Below are positions 24,096 to 33,593 of a stretch of 64,000 nucleotides of DNA, in pieces (position 1 is the first letter of the stretch; each line of letters begins with the position of its first letter). A program made the translations under genes and the position numbers. The stretch lies in the NCBI GenBank assembly GCA_028706745.1, contig JAQTVM010000003.1:1-64000 (forward strand). Reading direction: 5' to 3'. The DNA comes from Candidatus Nanoarchaeia archaeon. Its GTDB lineage: Archaea; Nanobdellota; Nanobdellia; SCGC-AAA011-G17; GW2011-AR17. The notes below the pieces were generated by a model. That model was not told the DNA's origin. It made no database searches and was given only the letters and a program-made list of their open reading frames with translations.

Positions 24096-24398
24096 TTAAC
24101 CAAACAGCGCGCCAAGCCCTGCCGCAGCCTGCTCTTCTGAAGCTTTCTTATCTTCTTTCTTCTCTTCCTTCTTTGCTTCAGGGCCTGCGTGAGCTGGAGC
24201 TGCCACTGGCGCAGCTGAAACTACTGCAGCTTCCTTGATTGCAGCGTCTATGTCAACGCCTTCCAAGGCTGCCACTAGAGCTTTTGCTCTTCCTGCGTCT
24301 ACTGCAACGCCTGCTGCCTCGAGGACCTTTTTCACAGCGTCTTCTGTTATTTTGTGCCCTGCTTTGTGCAGCAACATTCCGGCATATATGTACTCCAT
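24096..24398 (-). CDS. rpl12: 50S ribosomal protein L12 (P1)
   Basis: Stalk protein that binds P0 and recruits translation factors. It has the start [14 protein letters not shown], a helical dimerisation half, an Ala/Glu/Lys hinge and the conserved acidic tip ending GLGALFG. ATG at 24398 is chosen because GGAGGG lies before it; the longer frame adds only five residues. It is the third gene of the operon L1-P0-L12. Confidence 0.95.
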   Translation of the reverse strand: MEYIYAGMLLHKAGHKITEDAVKKVLEAAGVAVDAGRAKALVAALEGVDIDAAIKEAAVVSAAPVAAPAHAGPEAKKEEKKEDKKASEEQAAAGLGALFG

Positions 24399-24420
24399 TT
24401 TGTTTCCCTCCATGCTTTAA

Positions 24421-25284
24421 TTATAACCCAGCCTTGCTTTTGACAGCAGAAACCTGCATCTCGGCTTTTGCCAAAAGCTCCTTTAAATTGTCGCTGGTGA
24501 GTATGTCCTTTGAATTTGCAAGGCCCTTTGATTCCCTGTATGCCTTTGCAATCAGGAGCTGTATTGTGTCCTTTGACGGGTATGCTGCGTAGACAGCAAG
24601 GTTCATTGCCTCTCTTGCAAGCCTTGTTATGTCTGCCTTTGTCTTTGCATCGTCTATGAACAATACGCTCTTTGTGAGTATGATTCCGTTTTCAAGCACT
24701 GCAACAAGGTTAAGCCCGATTTCCATCGGCTCAATCCCGAACTTTGCAAGCAATCCTGCTGTCTTGTCGTCAACAACCTGCCCTTCTTTTGCAACAACTT
24801 TTTCAGCCTTGACAGCAACCTTGCCGCCTTCAATGCCTGCCTTTATTCCCATGCCGCCAAGCTCGCTTAAAATAGGACCGGGCGCAAATGGTGTCGGACC
24901 TGCAGGTATAATCAGGTCAAATGGCGCTTTCTGCCCTGCCTTAATCGGGACATTGCTCTTGCTTTTTCCCATTGCCTTGCATACCTTGAAAGGGTTTTCC
25001 CTTGTGAATATCAATGCAGGCATGCCTGTGATTTTCTTTTCAAGCTCTTCAATGCCTTTTAAGTCTGCTTTTGCCTGCTCAAATGCAATCTTAATCAGGT
25101 TTGCCTTGCTCATCCTGATAACCATCATTTCCCTTAACTGCTTCTTCATCTTCTGCATCTGCGCAGAAGGAAGCCCCTCGATATTTACCAATCCTATGAT
25201 TGGATATTCTTTCAGCAGTTTTACAAGCTCCCTGACTTCCTTTTTCTTGGATTCAGAAACATGGGCTTTATGTTTGGCGTTCAT
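24421..25284 (-). CDS. rplP0: 50S ribosomal protein P0 (L10e)
   Basis: Base of the ribosomal stalk; binds 23S rRNA and carries L12 dimers. 287 residues with the rRNA-binding domain (KKKEVRELVKLLKEYPIIGLV, RMSKANLIKIA) and the IIPAGPTPFAPGPILSELG insert region. The usual C-terminal acidic tail ending in a G-F/L-G-x-LF motif is missing; the protein ends at KSKAGL. The helices that bind L12 still appear to be present. Its start overlaps the L1 stop by 4 nt. Confidence 0.93.
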   Translation of the reverse strand: MNAKHKAHVSESKKKEVRELVKLLKEYPIIGLVNIEGLPSAQMQKMKKQLREMMVIRMSKANLIKIAFEQAKADLKGIEELEKKITGMPALIFTRENPFKVCKAMGKSKSNVPIKAGQKAPFDLIIPAGPTPFAPGPILSELGGMGIKAGIEGGKVAVKAEKVVAKEGQVVDDKTAGLLAKFGIEPMEIGLNLVAVLENGIILTKSVLFIDDAKTKADITRLAREAMNLAVYAAYPSKDTIQLLIAKAYRESKGLANSKDILTSDNLKELLAKAEMQVSAVKSKAGL

Positions 25285-25943
25285 TTCTGCTCACCCACCT
25301 TTACAGGCGCGCCCATTGTCAGCTTAAGAATAAGTGTCTTGATGTTGTTTTCTTTCTGAGGCAGTGCATTTACAACTGCGTTGTATACAACCATTATGTT
25401 GTCAGCTATCTGCTCGTCAGCCATTTTTTCGTCGCCTATTGCGCATTTTATGATTGCGTCATTCTTTGTCGCAAGCCTGACTGTTTTTCTCAGCTTGTCA
25501 ACAACTGGCTGCAAAGGCGCCTTTGGAGGAACAACCGCCCCTGATTTCGGGTTTGGCATTTTTCCTTTTGTACCCAATATCTTACCAAGGTTTGCCGCCA
25601 ATTCTTTCATCAGATGAGGCTGTGTTATGAAAAAGTCGATTTTTCTTGCCAGTTTCTTCATCGCCCTCTTCTTTTTTGCCTCTGCTGCAAGATTTTCAAG
25701 CGGAATCACCATGTCGCATGTTTTCTTTGCTTCTGCCAGAATCGAATCATCAACAATCGCGCAAATTTCTGTTTTTCTGCTTCTCAAATTCGGAAGCGGA
25801 ATGAAAATATCTACCTTGTGAGAGGGATTCTTGAGGTCAAGCCCCTTGAGATTGAGAATAAAGTCAAGTGTCTGGTTAAATCCTCTTTTAGGAGAATCCT
25901 TGCGTATTTTTTCTATTGCAGTCAGTATTTGTTTTTTGTCCAT
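25281..25943 (-). CDS. rplA: 50S ribosomal protein L1
   Basis: 220 residues with the two-domain L1 plan and the signature LGKILGTKGKMPNPKSGAV. L1 forms the mobile L1 stalk that guides deacylated tRNA to the exit. ATG at 25943 is chosen for its upstream GAAGGGGAT. A TTTATAAA box at about 26014-26023 leaves a leader of roughly 50 nt; archaeal L1 often represses its own mRNA, but I cannot confirm the binding site. L11, which commonly heads this operon, is absent. Confidence 0.95.
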   Translation of the reverse strand: MDKKQILTAIEKIRKDSPKRGFNQTLDFILNLKGLDLKNPSHKVDIFIPLPNLRSRKTEICAIVDDSILAEAKKTCDMVIPLENLAAEAKKKRAMKKLARKIDFFITQPHLMKELAANLGKILGTKGKMPNPKSGAVVPPKAPLQPVVDKLRKTVRLATKNDAIIKCAIGDEKMADEQIADNIMVVYNAVVNALPQKENNIKTLILKLTMGAPVKVGEQK

Positions 25944-26048
25944 AATATCCCCTTCTGCACCCAATGGCGTAGTAATGCGGGTATTTGATGGATTATGGTA
26001 GAATTGAGTTGTTTATAAACTTTTTGGCTTAATTCAGGATATTACAGC

Positions 26049-28343
26049 TTAAACCGGGCGGGGCGCTGCTGCGCTAATTCTCCCAATTTTTTCCTGCAGT
26101 TGCCTTAATGCAGGCTCGGAGAAAGTGTCGCCTCTTCCTTCTGCAGTGTCGCCATCGTGCTTCCACTGGCTTCTCATTATTGAATTAAGCCTTGGTCTTA
26201 AGAGATTGGAGCATCTTTCATCGCAAATCCCCCCGCATCCTTTCCAGTTTTCTTTTGCTTTGTCAGCAAGCTCATGCCCCCATTCCTCAACTGCTTCTTC
26301 ATAAGAAAGGCAGTTGGGATTTCCCGCTACCCCTTCTTTTCCCGGAGTTAATGTATGATATTCGTCTCTCAAGTCTCCAAAAGAATGCCCGAACTCGTGC
26401 GCAACAACAAGGGACTTGCCGTGTCTTGCAGAATTTAATTCATTATGTGATATAAATGCCAAATTATTATTCAATTCTGCATGCGCGCCAAATGTCTTTT
26501 TAGAGAGGGCTATTATGCTGTTTGCTCCTGCGCATTGCTTTGCAGTGCTTCTTATAATGCGGGCTGATGGCGCATAGCCTAATTCTTTTAAATCAGCAGG
26601 CATATTGCCTCCGTTAATCATGTAAAATTTGAATTTATCCTTATTTGACGCAAAAGGCTCAACTTCCAAAAGCCCCTTGTATTCGCCTTCGCCATTTAAT
26701 GCCAGATTGATATCATCCCTGAATTCCTGCATGTCAGAATACTCGTCTGAAACAAACAAGACATTGTATCCGCTCCCTGATGTTCCCGGCACTTGTGCGC
26801 ACGTTGATGCTGTAACGCACAGCTTGTCAATGCACTTTTTTCCTGCGCTGCATTCTGAATCTGCATTGCACCTGTAACTGCCTGCTCTTGCAGATATGAA
26901 TCCCTGGACTCTCTGCCCGTTAAGGTAGCAGTCTTTTGTTGTTGAAGGATTTTTGCATTCAAAAACATCATAAAATTCAAGAGGCTGCTCTCCCGCCTCC
27001 ACTGCATCTTTTGGCAGAAGATATGCCTTGAAGCTTATTCCCAAATCAAACCAGTTTCCGCTTGGTGTCACAATAATGTCGTCTTTATAAAACTTAATCT
27101 GCGTGCTTACGCCTTCTTTTTTTAGCGCTGCAAAGCTTGGCATGGCTTCATTTGCCGGCGTGTCAAAAGGCTCTATTTCTGCTTTTTCTGCAAATGACGG
27201 AATGTTAATTGAAAGCCACAGGGGCATTGCATTGCTGCCTGTTATTGCCCTTGGCTTTATGCTTATTTTTTTTTCGCTTTCATCCCACAAAATGCACCCC
27301 ATTCCGTCATAAGGCTCATCGTTTCCAATGCATTTTGTGTAAGGCATTATTCCTGAAAATATAAATGCGCCTCCGCTTGCAGCAAATGCAATGTTTGCCG
27401 GCGGCTGCGTTCCTTCCTTAAATGCCGCGACAAAATTATTTTGGGCTTTTGATTTTATGCCGTAACTTAAATCCGGAAATAATGAAACACCTGCATTTGC
27501 CCCTTCCGCAACAAGCGGAAAAAGCTCTCCTGAATTTGACTTTAGTTTAACTTTTGCCCACGAGCTGAATTCTGTATCAAACAATCTGCCTTTTTTTCCA
27601 AATGCGCCCGGCTCTCCTGCAGGAAGGGCTTCTATCTCAAATTTTGAAGTGTCTCCTATTGATACTAAGTGCAAGTCATAAGCGTCATATATGCCTTCGC
27701 ACTGCTCCGGGTCTGCTGTCATGCAGTCATCAACAGCTTCCTGCATCTTGACAAAACCCTCATTAAGATATTTTTGCAGGTTTCTCTGCCCTGATGAAAT
27801 GAATCCCTCTCCTGTAATGTTAAGGTATCCGCCTGCAGGCGTGACAACAGACACCATCTCGCAGTCTATGTATTCTTCTTCGCTGTCCCTGCAGCCAAGG
27901 AACCATCCGCCTCTTCCATTCTGGAATACTCCATTCTTGATTTCAAACAAAGCTCTTGAAGGCTCGCGCACGAGCGCATTGAATTCCCTGCCTTCAATTC
28001 TTACTGCATTGCCTGCTGTGACTGAGTTATAAAATCCGTTTGTCACTGTGAAAAATTTTCTTGCAGGGTCTGCTATTATCAGCCCGCCAAGCAAGCCAAA
28101 GTCCCTTAACTGCCCGCCGCGTATGTATTTTATGCTCAAGAATCCGGATTCGCTCGCTTCAATTACGCTTCCTTCGCCAAAAACCTCGGAAAGTTGTTCA
28201 GGATTGTATGCGGCATAAAGCCTTCCGCTGTCAACTCCGTAATATGCTTCCATGTCGTGCAATGTTTCTTTTCTTAATTCCTCTGCAAAAGCAGGCATTG
28301 AGATTATTATAAGGAATACAGCTGCAATAATTAACCTTTTCAT
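26049..28343 (-). CDS. Secreted M64-like metallopeptidase
   Basis: 764 residues with a signal peptide (ends SMPAFA), a large N-terminal section of unknown fold, a short Cys cluster (YRCNADSECSAGKKCIDKLCV) and a C-terminal protease part with VVAHEFGHSFGDLRDEYH, the HExxHxxG...DEY zinc signature of the IgA-peptidase-like M64 family. Six or more cysteines nearby suggest disulphides. TTTTTATATAC about 27 nt before the ATG gives it its own promoter, directly after the surface-protein operon on the same strand. Probably a cell-surface or released protease. Confidence 0.88.
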   Translation of the reverse strand: MKRLIIAAVFLIIISMPAFAEELRKETLHDMEAYYGVDSGRLYAAYNPEQLSEVFGEGSVIEASESGFLSIKYIRGGQLRDFGLLGGLIIADPARKFFTVTNGFYNSVTAGNAVRIEGREFNALVREPSRALFEIKNGVFQNGRGGWFLGCRDSEEEYIDCEMVSVVTPAGGYLNITGEGFISSGQRNLQKYLNEGFVKMQEAVDDCMTADPEQCEGIYDAYDLHLVSIGDTSKFEIEALPAGEPGAFGKKGRLFDTEFSSWAKVKLKSNSGELFPLVAEGANAGVSLFPDLSYGIKSKAQNNFVAAFKEGTQPPANIAFAASGGAFIFSGIMPYTKCIGNDEPYDGMGCILWDESEKKISIKPRAITGSNAMPLWLSINIPSFAEKAEIEPFDTPANEAMPSFAALKKEGVSTQIKFYKDDIIVTPSGNWFDLGISFKAYLLPKDAVEAGEQPLEFYDVFECKNPSTTKDCYLNGQRVQGFISARAGSYRCNADSECSAGKKCIDKLCVTASTCAQVPGTSGSGYNVLFVSDEYSDMQEFRDDINLALNGEGEYKGLLEVEPFASNKDKFKFYMINGGNMPADLKELGYAPSARIIRSTAKQCAGANSIIALSKKTFGAHAELNNNLAFISHNELNSARHGKSLVVAHEFGHSFGDLRDEYHTLTPGKEGVAGNPNCLSYEEAVEEWGHELADKAKENWKGCGGICDERCSNLLRPRLNSIMRSQWKHDGDTAEGRGDTFSEPALRQLQEKIGRISAAAPRPV

Positions 28344-28382
28344 ATTTATCTATAAATAAAACAGAGTATATAAAAATGCCGA

Positions 28383-29105
28383 TTACCTTCGTTTGTAACC
28401 CTTTCCGGCAGGCTTTCCCATTTCCTTAAGCTCAGAAACAAATCTTCCGTAAGCCGCCTTTGCTTTTTCAGCGAGCCTGATTATTTTCTTTCTCTTCCTG
28501 TGCAGGACAACTGCAAGCACAACTATTATTATGGACAATGCAATTGAAATCAGCGCGGCAGCCTGCTTCTTTTCCTTTTCCTGTTTTTCGCAGTCTGCGT
28601 CAAATACGCAGTCAGGATCGCAAATATTATCATCCTTTGCAATGCATACTCCGTCCAAATCAGATATTGAGCAGTCTGAAGCGCAGGACACTGCATTCTC
28701 TTTTCTGCCGCATATTCCGTTATAATCGCAGACATCAAGGTATTGGCGCAATAAAATCCTGTTATCCTTGTATAATGCGATTTCATACATTCTTGAGTCA
28801 TACGGAAACTTCTCGGTTATTATCTCATATTCAGCTTTTCTTGGCGGGTTTGAAAGCTTGAAAAAGCTTAATTCATAATTCCTGCTCCACAAGGGAGTTC
28901 CTGCTGCGTCATTCACGGAAAGCATATACCTGCCTGTCTCGTTTGAGTAAGGCAATGCCCTGCCTTCATTTACCTTGTATTCCATTGCAGCAGAGCCGCT
29001 TTCAAAAACAAGCATATTGACTTCCAAAACAGATTCTGCTGAAACAACAGGAAGGAGCATGCAGGCTATCAAGATTACCATTGCCATTATCATATTGTTT
29101 TTCAT
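28383..29105 (-). CDS. Surface protein with Cys-rich stalk and C-terminal TM
   Basis: 240 residues: signal peptide (MIMAMVILIACMLLPVVSA), an extracellular strand-rich domain, a Cys-rich region of paired C-x(3-6)-C-D motifs (CDYNGICG, CASDCS, DNICDPDC, FDADCE), a TM helix at about 185-205, and a basic cytoplasmic end. The Cys-Asp pattern resembles the short CD repeats seen in DPANN surface proteins. ATG at 29105 follows the stop of the zincin gene by 5 nt, ending the operon that starts at FlaJ. Confidence 0.75.
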   Translation of the reverse strand: MKNNMIMAMVILIACMLLPVVSAESVLEVNMLVFESGSAAMEYKVNEGRALPYSNETGRYMLSVNDAAGTPLWSRNYELSFFKLSNPPRKAEYEIITEKFPYDSRMYEIALYKDNRILLRQYLDVCDYNGICGRKENAVSCASDCSISDLDGVCIAKDDNICDPDCVFDADCEKQEKEKKQAAALISIALSIIIVVLAVVLHRKRKKIIRLAEKAKAAYGRFVSELKEMGKPAGKGYKRR

Positions 29106-29110
29106 GTTTA

Positions 29111-31468
29111 TCACGTGCACTGCAGCTGCGGGTTTGCTTTCATCAGCAAATACTCGTCAATGCTGTATGAATTTGAGTCAATAAAATTTGACATTGCTGT
29201 TCTTTTGCCGGTATCCAGCATTCCGTTGCCGTCACTGTCTTTTGAGTTTATGTCGAGATTGCCTGAACACCATCTGCATTCTTCAAGGTAAGGATAAAGC
29301 TGCTCTGACCCAACACAGCACTTGTCGCCGCAGCCAAGTTCTGCCTTTAACGGGTTGGGCTTTGCTGCATATCCGCACAGGTTTTCAGCCTTTGTGCCTG
29401 TGCAGTCGCAGTACTGGTCCTTTAGCCCGAACTTGTGCCCCATTTCGTGAATCATATCACAGGCATTGTTTGCTTCAACAATTACAGCGTCTGAATTGTC
29501 TGATGTCCATCCCCTGTCTGCATAGATGCATTCGGGATATCCGGCAATGTCAGAGTCTTCCACCCCGACAACATAATCATAATCCTCCCCTGTTCTTGCC
29601 TTGTATTCTTCTGCGCAGGTTTTTATTGACGCAAGCGCGTCCTTGAGGCAGTTGTTTTCATTTTCTATAATGCAGCTTCCCGAGCTCCAATGAGGGCCGT
29701 AATCAGTTTTTCCGTCAACAAATATCCTGCTGAACCTGTATGGGCAGTCATTCAAGGGGGTTGCCTTGAGGAATTTTTCAAGCGCTTCGCTTGAATACAT
29801 AAGGTATGAAATCTTTCTTTCCCAGTTTACGGGCAATACCAGAATCTTCAGCCTTACTTCATATTTGGGAGTTTCCTCATTGCCGTAAGCATCGCATCCC
29901 TTGAAAGGCGTTTCGCATTTATTCGGGCAAACAATTGAATTTCTTGTATTTTCATTGAAATAGCACGCAGGATTCAGGTAATGGACCCCGTACCTGAAAA
30001 CAGACATTGCTTCTGCCTTGTTTTCATACTGCCTGCATATTTTTGAATCTTCAAAAAGCTCTGCATTTGCTGATTTGTCTGTAAGGGAATAAACAAGGGA
30101 TTTTTTTCCGTTTGCTATTTTCCCTATTTGCTGTGCTTTTGCAACTTGTTTCTTAACTTGTATTCCCTGAACAGGCTCTGCATTCTCATACTGCGTCCTT
30201 ATGCCGCCTTTGTGCCTTATTCTTATTGTGCTTTCAGACGCATACTCAACAATTCCGTCTTCAGCAGCATACACAGGGCTTCCTGCTGCTGCAGGAATTT
30301 CAATTCCCTTATTGCATCCTTCTTCTCCGGAGCCGAAGCATTCTGATATGTAATGGACGCCATTAAGCTTTTCAGCAGGCCATACAAATTCATATCCTTT
30401 TTTCATTGTGCACGGCTCTATTGAAGCCCTGTTCTGCCTTGCATCTTCCAGCCTTATTATGCCTGTTTCCCTTGAAATAAATCCTGCCTTTGAGCTGTTT
30501 GAGAAGAATACCGCTTTTTCAGCAAGCACTTCGCCTTTTTTGCATGCGCTCTTTAACTCAAGCGCGCTTTTTGAATATGAAACGCAAATCTCGGCTTTCC
30601 TGAATTCAGGCATGTCCGATGATTCAGCCAGAGGCTCTGCATCAACCTCCATCTTAAGCAATTCTTTTGCGTTTTTTCCATTTTCAGAGTATTCAAGAAC
30701 AAAAGAGTTTGATTTTTCCTGTGAAACCTGCCTTATTGAATATCCTTCCGGAAGGCTTATTCTTGAAAAGCTGCACATGCACACCCCTTTTGAAGAAGCA
30801 AATGCGCATTCATTGTATTCTTCTACAAATTTCTTGAATGATGCAAGAGCCAGCTCCTCTTTTTTCCTTTGCTTGAATGTGCACCTTGGAATCAGCGAAA
30901 AATAATCCTCAATGCTCTCCCTTGTTTCGTTTCCTGAAAGAATAAGGGATTCAGGGACAATGCAGGCAATTCCCTGCTTTGGCTTGTAAAGCTCCTCAAT
31001 TGAGCTCATCATGTAATGCCTTTCCAGGCTTTCGCCTTCAAGCACATACCATTCCTTCTTTTCAGCGTGTATTTCAAGCTTTTCGCTGCTCCAGCATCCT
31101 GTATCTTCCTTGTCCTGCATTATGCCTGTTGCCATGCCTGTGATTGTTTCTGAAATCCACGGTTTTCCTTTTTCAATCAGTGTAAGCTTCAGGTCATATC
31201 CCTGATTTTCCGCCTTTATTGAATACGAAGAAGGAAAGCGAACCCTGTAAATGTCGCACATGCAGTTTTCTTCCACGCTGCAGTCCCTGTATGCTTTTGC
31301 AAGGTTGTGGAATGCATTTGCAACCTCCTGCCTGTCCTTGTAATATTCATAATCCTTTTCAATGTGCTGCTGGGGATACATTACTTGTATTGCAAGAAAA
31401 AGCCCGCACGAAAGTATTGCAATTGTAAGAATGATGAAAACAAGGTTTGCTACGGGAAACTCGTCCAT
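29111..31468 (-). CDS. Pilin-like anchored protein with degenerate LytM and zincin domains
   Basis: 785 residues. A hydrophobic N-terminal helix (about 7-29) anchors it. The middle contains a LytM/M23-like section (NKGIEIPAAAGSPVYAAEDG, then IRIRHKGG) where the zinc ligand H and D of HxGxD are replaced by N and E, so it is probably not a peptidase. The C-terminal part has MIHEMGHKFGLKDQYCDC, a HExxHxxGxxD zincin site, followed by several Cys pairs and a DSDGNGMLDTG Ca-type loop. It lies 6 nt after the 648-residue gene in the surface operon. Confidence 0.8.
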   Translation of the reverse strand: MDEFPVANLVFIILTIAILSCGLFLAIQVMYPQQHIEKDYEYYKDRQEVANAFHNLAKAYRDCSVEENCMCDIYRVRFPSSYSIKAENQGYDLKLTLIEKGKPWISETITGMATGIMQDKEDTGCWSSEKLEIHAEKKEWYVLEGESLERHYMMSSIEELYKPKQGIACIVPESLILSGNETRESIEDYFSLIPRCTFKQRKKEELALASFKKFVEEYNECAFASSKGVCMCSFSRISLPEGYSIRQVSQEKSNSFVLEYSENGKNAKELLKMEVDAEPLAESSDMPEFRKAEICVSYSKSALELKSACKKGEVLAEKAVFFSNSSKAGFISRETGIIRLEDARQNRASIEPCTMKKGYEFVWPAEKLNGVHYISECFGSGEEGCNKGIEIPAAAGSPVYAAEDGIVEYASESTIRIRHKGGIRTQYENAEPVQGIQVKKQVAKAQQIGKIANGKKSLVYSLTDKSANAELFEDSKICRQYENKAEAMSVFRYGVHYLNPACYFNENTRNSIVCPNKCETPFKGCDAYGNEETPKYEVRLKILVLPVNWERKISYLMYSSEALEKFLKATPLNDCPYRFSRIFVDGKTDYGPHWSSGSCIIENENNCLKDALASIKTCAEEYKARTGEDYDYVVGVEDSDIAGYPECIYADRGWTSDNSDAVIVEANNACDMIHEMGHKFGLKDQYCDCTGTKAENLCGYAAKPNPLKAELGCGDKCCVGSEQLYPYLEECRWCSGNLDINSKDSDGNGMLDTGKRTAMSNFIDSNSYSIDEYLLMKANPQLQCT

Positions 31469-31474
31469 GGTAAT

Positions 31475-33421
31475 TTACCTTATGCAAGGCGGACTTTCGC
31501 ATATTGCCAGAGTGTTGCCTGCGCGCTGCATCCAGATATTTTTTTCCACTGATTTGTCTCCTGTTTCGACAGAACCCTTTGCAAATACAGGCTGGAATCC
31601 GTAAGGCGGAAGCTTTATGCAGTAACTTTCCCTCAAGTCATATGTCTGCCTTTGCAATTCAGTGTAATACTGCCCTTCAGGATTGTTCTGTATGCATAAG
31701 CAGGTTTCCCCTTCAGGGCACCTGTAAGGCATTTCGCAGGAGGCAGAGCGCGGATTTGTGACCATCTCACAGGTTCTTCCTGTTTCATCAGTATGGCAAA
31801 CTTCTTCCTGCGTTTCTTCATTGCAGGGCGCCCCCCTGTCTTGTGCATCTTTTTGAATCAATGCAATCTTTGAATTTGAAGGCATTGGGAACATCATGTT
31901 GTAAAGACCTGCTGATTCTTCCATTGCTGACAATTCATTTGCAAGCTCTGCCATTGAACTCCAGTCAATTCCCCTGCAATCACTGTAAATGTCATACTCA
32001 CCTGTTGTGCATTCTCCTTTGTAATATTCTGCCGGAAGCTTTGGCATATGGCAAAGGAGCATGCCGGGGGATGTTATTGCTTTTTGAATTTCCTGTTCTG
32101 TTCTCCTTTTGCCGATAAACCTCTCGTGATTCTTTAATATCCAGTCATCGCCCCCTTCAACTTCATTGTTTCTCTTATAGGTTTCCATCAGTGTAATGGC
32201 TGATGTTGAAGTGCCTATTGTGTCTTCTGCTTTCAAGACAGCCCCTCCTGTGAATCCTGTCTTTGTTATTTCTGCCTTTGCCTTGTATGCAGACTCTATT
32301 GTCTTAAGCCCTGCAATTTTTACAACCCTTCCAACAATGCGGTTTGCAGCAGGGAAATGCTCGTAAGCGCTGTGAATCTCATATATTGTCACGCTTTTTC
32401 CCTCTTCGCCGCAGTTTGAGTCACAATAATCAGCAACAACCCCGTATGCAATCGGCGAAAAAACATTATTATTTTCATTCACATTAATTTTTATCCATCT
32501 TGAAAAGCTGTCTTGGCTGCTTCCGCAGGAATTAATGCCTGTAATATCCTCTGCATTAACAGGCCAGATTATTGAGTAATCCTTCCCTGATTCACCTTCG
32601 CATCCTGGAATTCTGAACATCTCTTCAGTTAGCCTGTCTCTTTCAAATGGAGTTGCACTTTCCTGTTTTTCAAATTTTATAATCTTAACCATATCCTCCC
32701 TTCCTGTCAAATCACCGAAATTAACAGGCTCTTCTTTTACTGCCTGCGTCATAAAGCAGATATTGTTTCCAATCTTGTGCATCTGCATTACAATGCCCTC
32801 GTGATAGAAATTGTAAGGTCCGTATCTGCCTGCCTTGAAAACTATTTTTCCGTCCTTCTTTTCAATAAGCATGTTTTCAAAAGTCAAATCAGGCACTATG
32901 CTTTCCTGCCCGTCTTTTGTTTGAATTGCCAGCTGATAAGCCTCCAGCGGTCTGCAAAGAATTCCTTCCATATTTTTTCCGTTTTCCTGCCATTCTGCGC
33001 TTAGCGCAAGGCTTATCTGCAGATTATTCAATCTTGAGGCATCTCCGACAGGCGCGTCATTTGCGTCAAAGGCGGCAATAAGAACATATTTTTCCTCAGG
33101 ACTGTCTGTCTTGTCAATCCTGTTCTGCAGGAACACCCTGTATCCTTCAGGAAGCTTTTCAAGCGCTTCCATGTCAAGCTCGCAGCCGCAGTTGTCAAGT
33201 GAGTGGTCAATGCAGTTGATTATTGAGCCGATTGTGCTTGCAGTGACAATCTGCAAAGCCTCGTTTTTCTTTGCATCCTCGCCCATCTTGAATGTCTCTT
33301 CTGCAATCTTTGCAACGTCTGAGAATGTTTCGGGATAAAATTTGTAAACCATGATGCCTGCTACAAAAAGCACTGCAAGTATAATCAATGCATACATCAC
33401 CCAGCTTGTGCTTTCTTCCAT
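31475..33421 (-). CDS. Large membrane-anchored Cys-containing surface protein
   Basis: 648 residues: N-terminal hydrophobic helix (about 8-26), then a long extracellular part with about 25 cysteines and several blocks (IIWPVNAEDITGINSCG resembles the VWPAEKLNGVHYISECFG block of the next gene's product). The C-terminal ~100 residues are Cys-rich (PCNEETQEEVC, YRCPEGETCLC). No catalytic motif is visible. Its N-terminus resembles a long pilin anchor. It is 4 nt downstream of the 55-residue pilin-like gene, in the same operon. Confidence 0.72.
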   Translation of the reverse strand: MEESTSWVMYALIILAVLFVAGIMVYKFYPETFSDVAKIAEETFKMGEDAKKNEALQIVTASTIGSIINCIDHSLDNCGCELDMEALEKLPEGYRVFLQNRIDKTDSPEEKYVLIAAFDANDAPVGDASRLNNLQISLALSAEWQENGKNMEGILCRPLEAYQLAIQTKDGQESIVPDLTFENMLIEKKDGKIVFKAGRYGPYNFYHEGIVMQMHKIGNNICFMTQAVKEEPVNFGDLTGREDMVKIIKFEKQESATPFERDRLTEEMFRIPGCEGESGKDYSIIWPVNAEDITGINSCGSSQDSFSRWIKINVNENNNVFSPIAYGVVADYCDSNCGEEGKSVTIYEIHSAYEHFPAANRIVGRVVKIAGLKTIESAYKAKAEITKTGFTGGAVLKAEDTIGTSTSAITLMETYKRNNEVEGGDDWILKNHERFIGKRRTEQEIQKAITSPGMLLCHMPKLPAEYYKGECTTGEYDIYSDCRGIDWSSMAELANELSAMEESAGLYNMMFPMPSNSKIALIQKDAQDRGAPCNEETQEEVCHTDETGRTCEMVTNPRSASCEMPYRCPEGETCLCIQNNPEGQYYTELQRQTYDLRESYCIKLPPYGFQPVFAKGSVETGDKSVEKNIWMQRAGNTLAICESPPCIR

Positions 33422-33425
33422 GTTT

Positions 33426-33593
33426 TTACCTTAATCCTATTGTTGACAGAAAACTCTGCCATGCATCTAATGACTTTTCCCTCAGCTTTCCGCTGAATAT
33501 GAGCATTACAACAAGCACCACCAGCGCAAGCAGTAATATTGCAACATAATCAAGGGCAAGCTTTCCTTTTTTTGTTTTGAAATATCCTGTCAT
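33426..33593 (-). CDS. 55-residue pilin-like protein
   Basis: ATG at 33593 overlaps the stop of the 257-residue gene by 4 nt (ATGA) and TAA ends it at 33426. The product starts MTGYFKTKKGKLALDYV, a K-G class III-like prepilin processing motif, then a helix of about 20 hydrophobic residues, then a short charged tail. Size and layout fit a minor or core pilin. The 4-nt overlap and 4-nt gap on the other side make it a secure operon member despite its size. Confidence 0.72.
   Translation of the reverse strand: MTGYFKTKKGKLALDYVAILLLALVVLVVMLIFSGKLREKSLDAWQSFLSTIGLR

Noticed and set aside
29188-29646. Plus-strand 152-codon frame
   Set aside because: Antisense to the zincin gene; Cys/His/Arg/Leu-rich shadow without a promoter.
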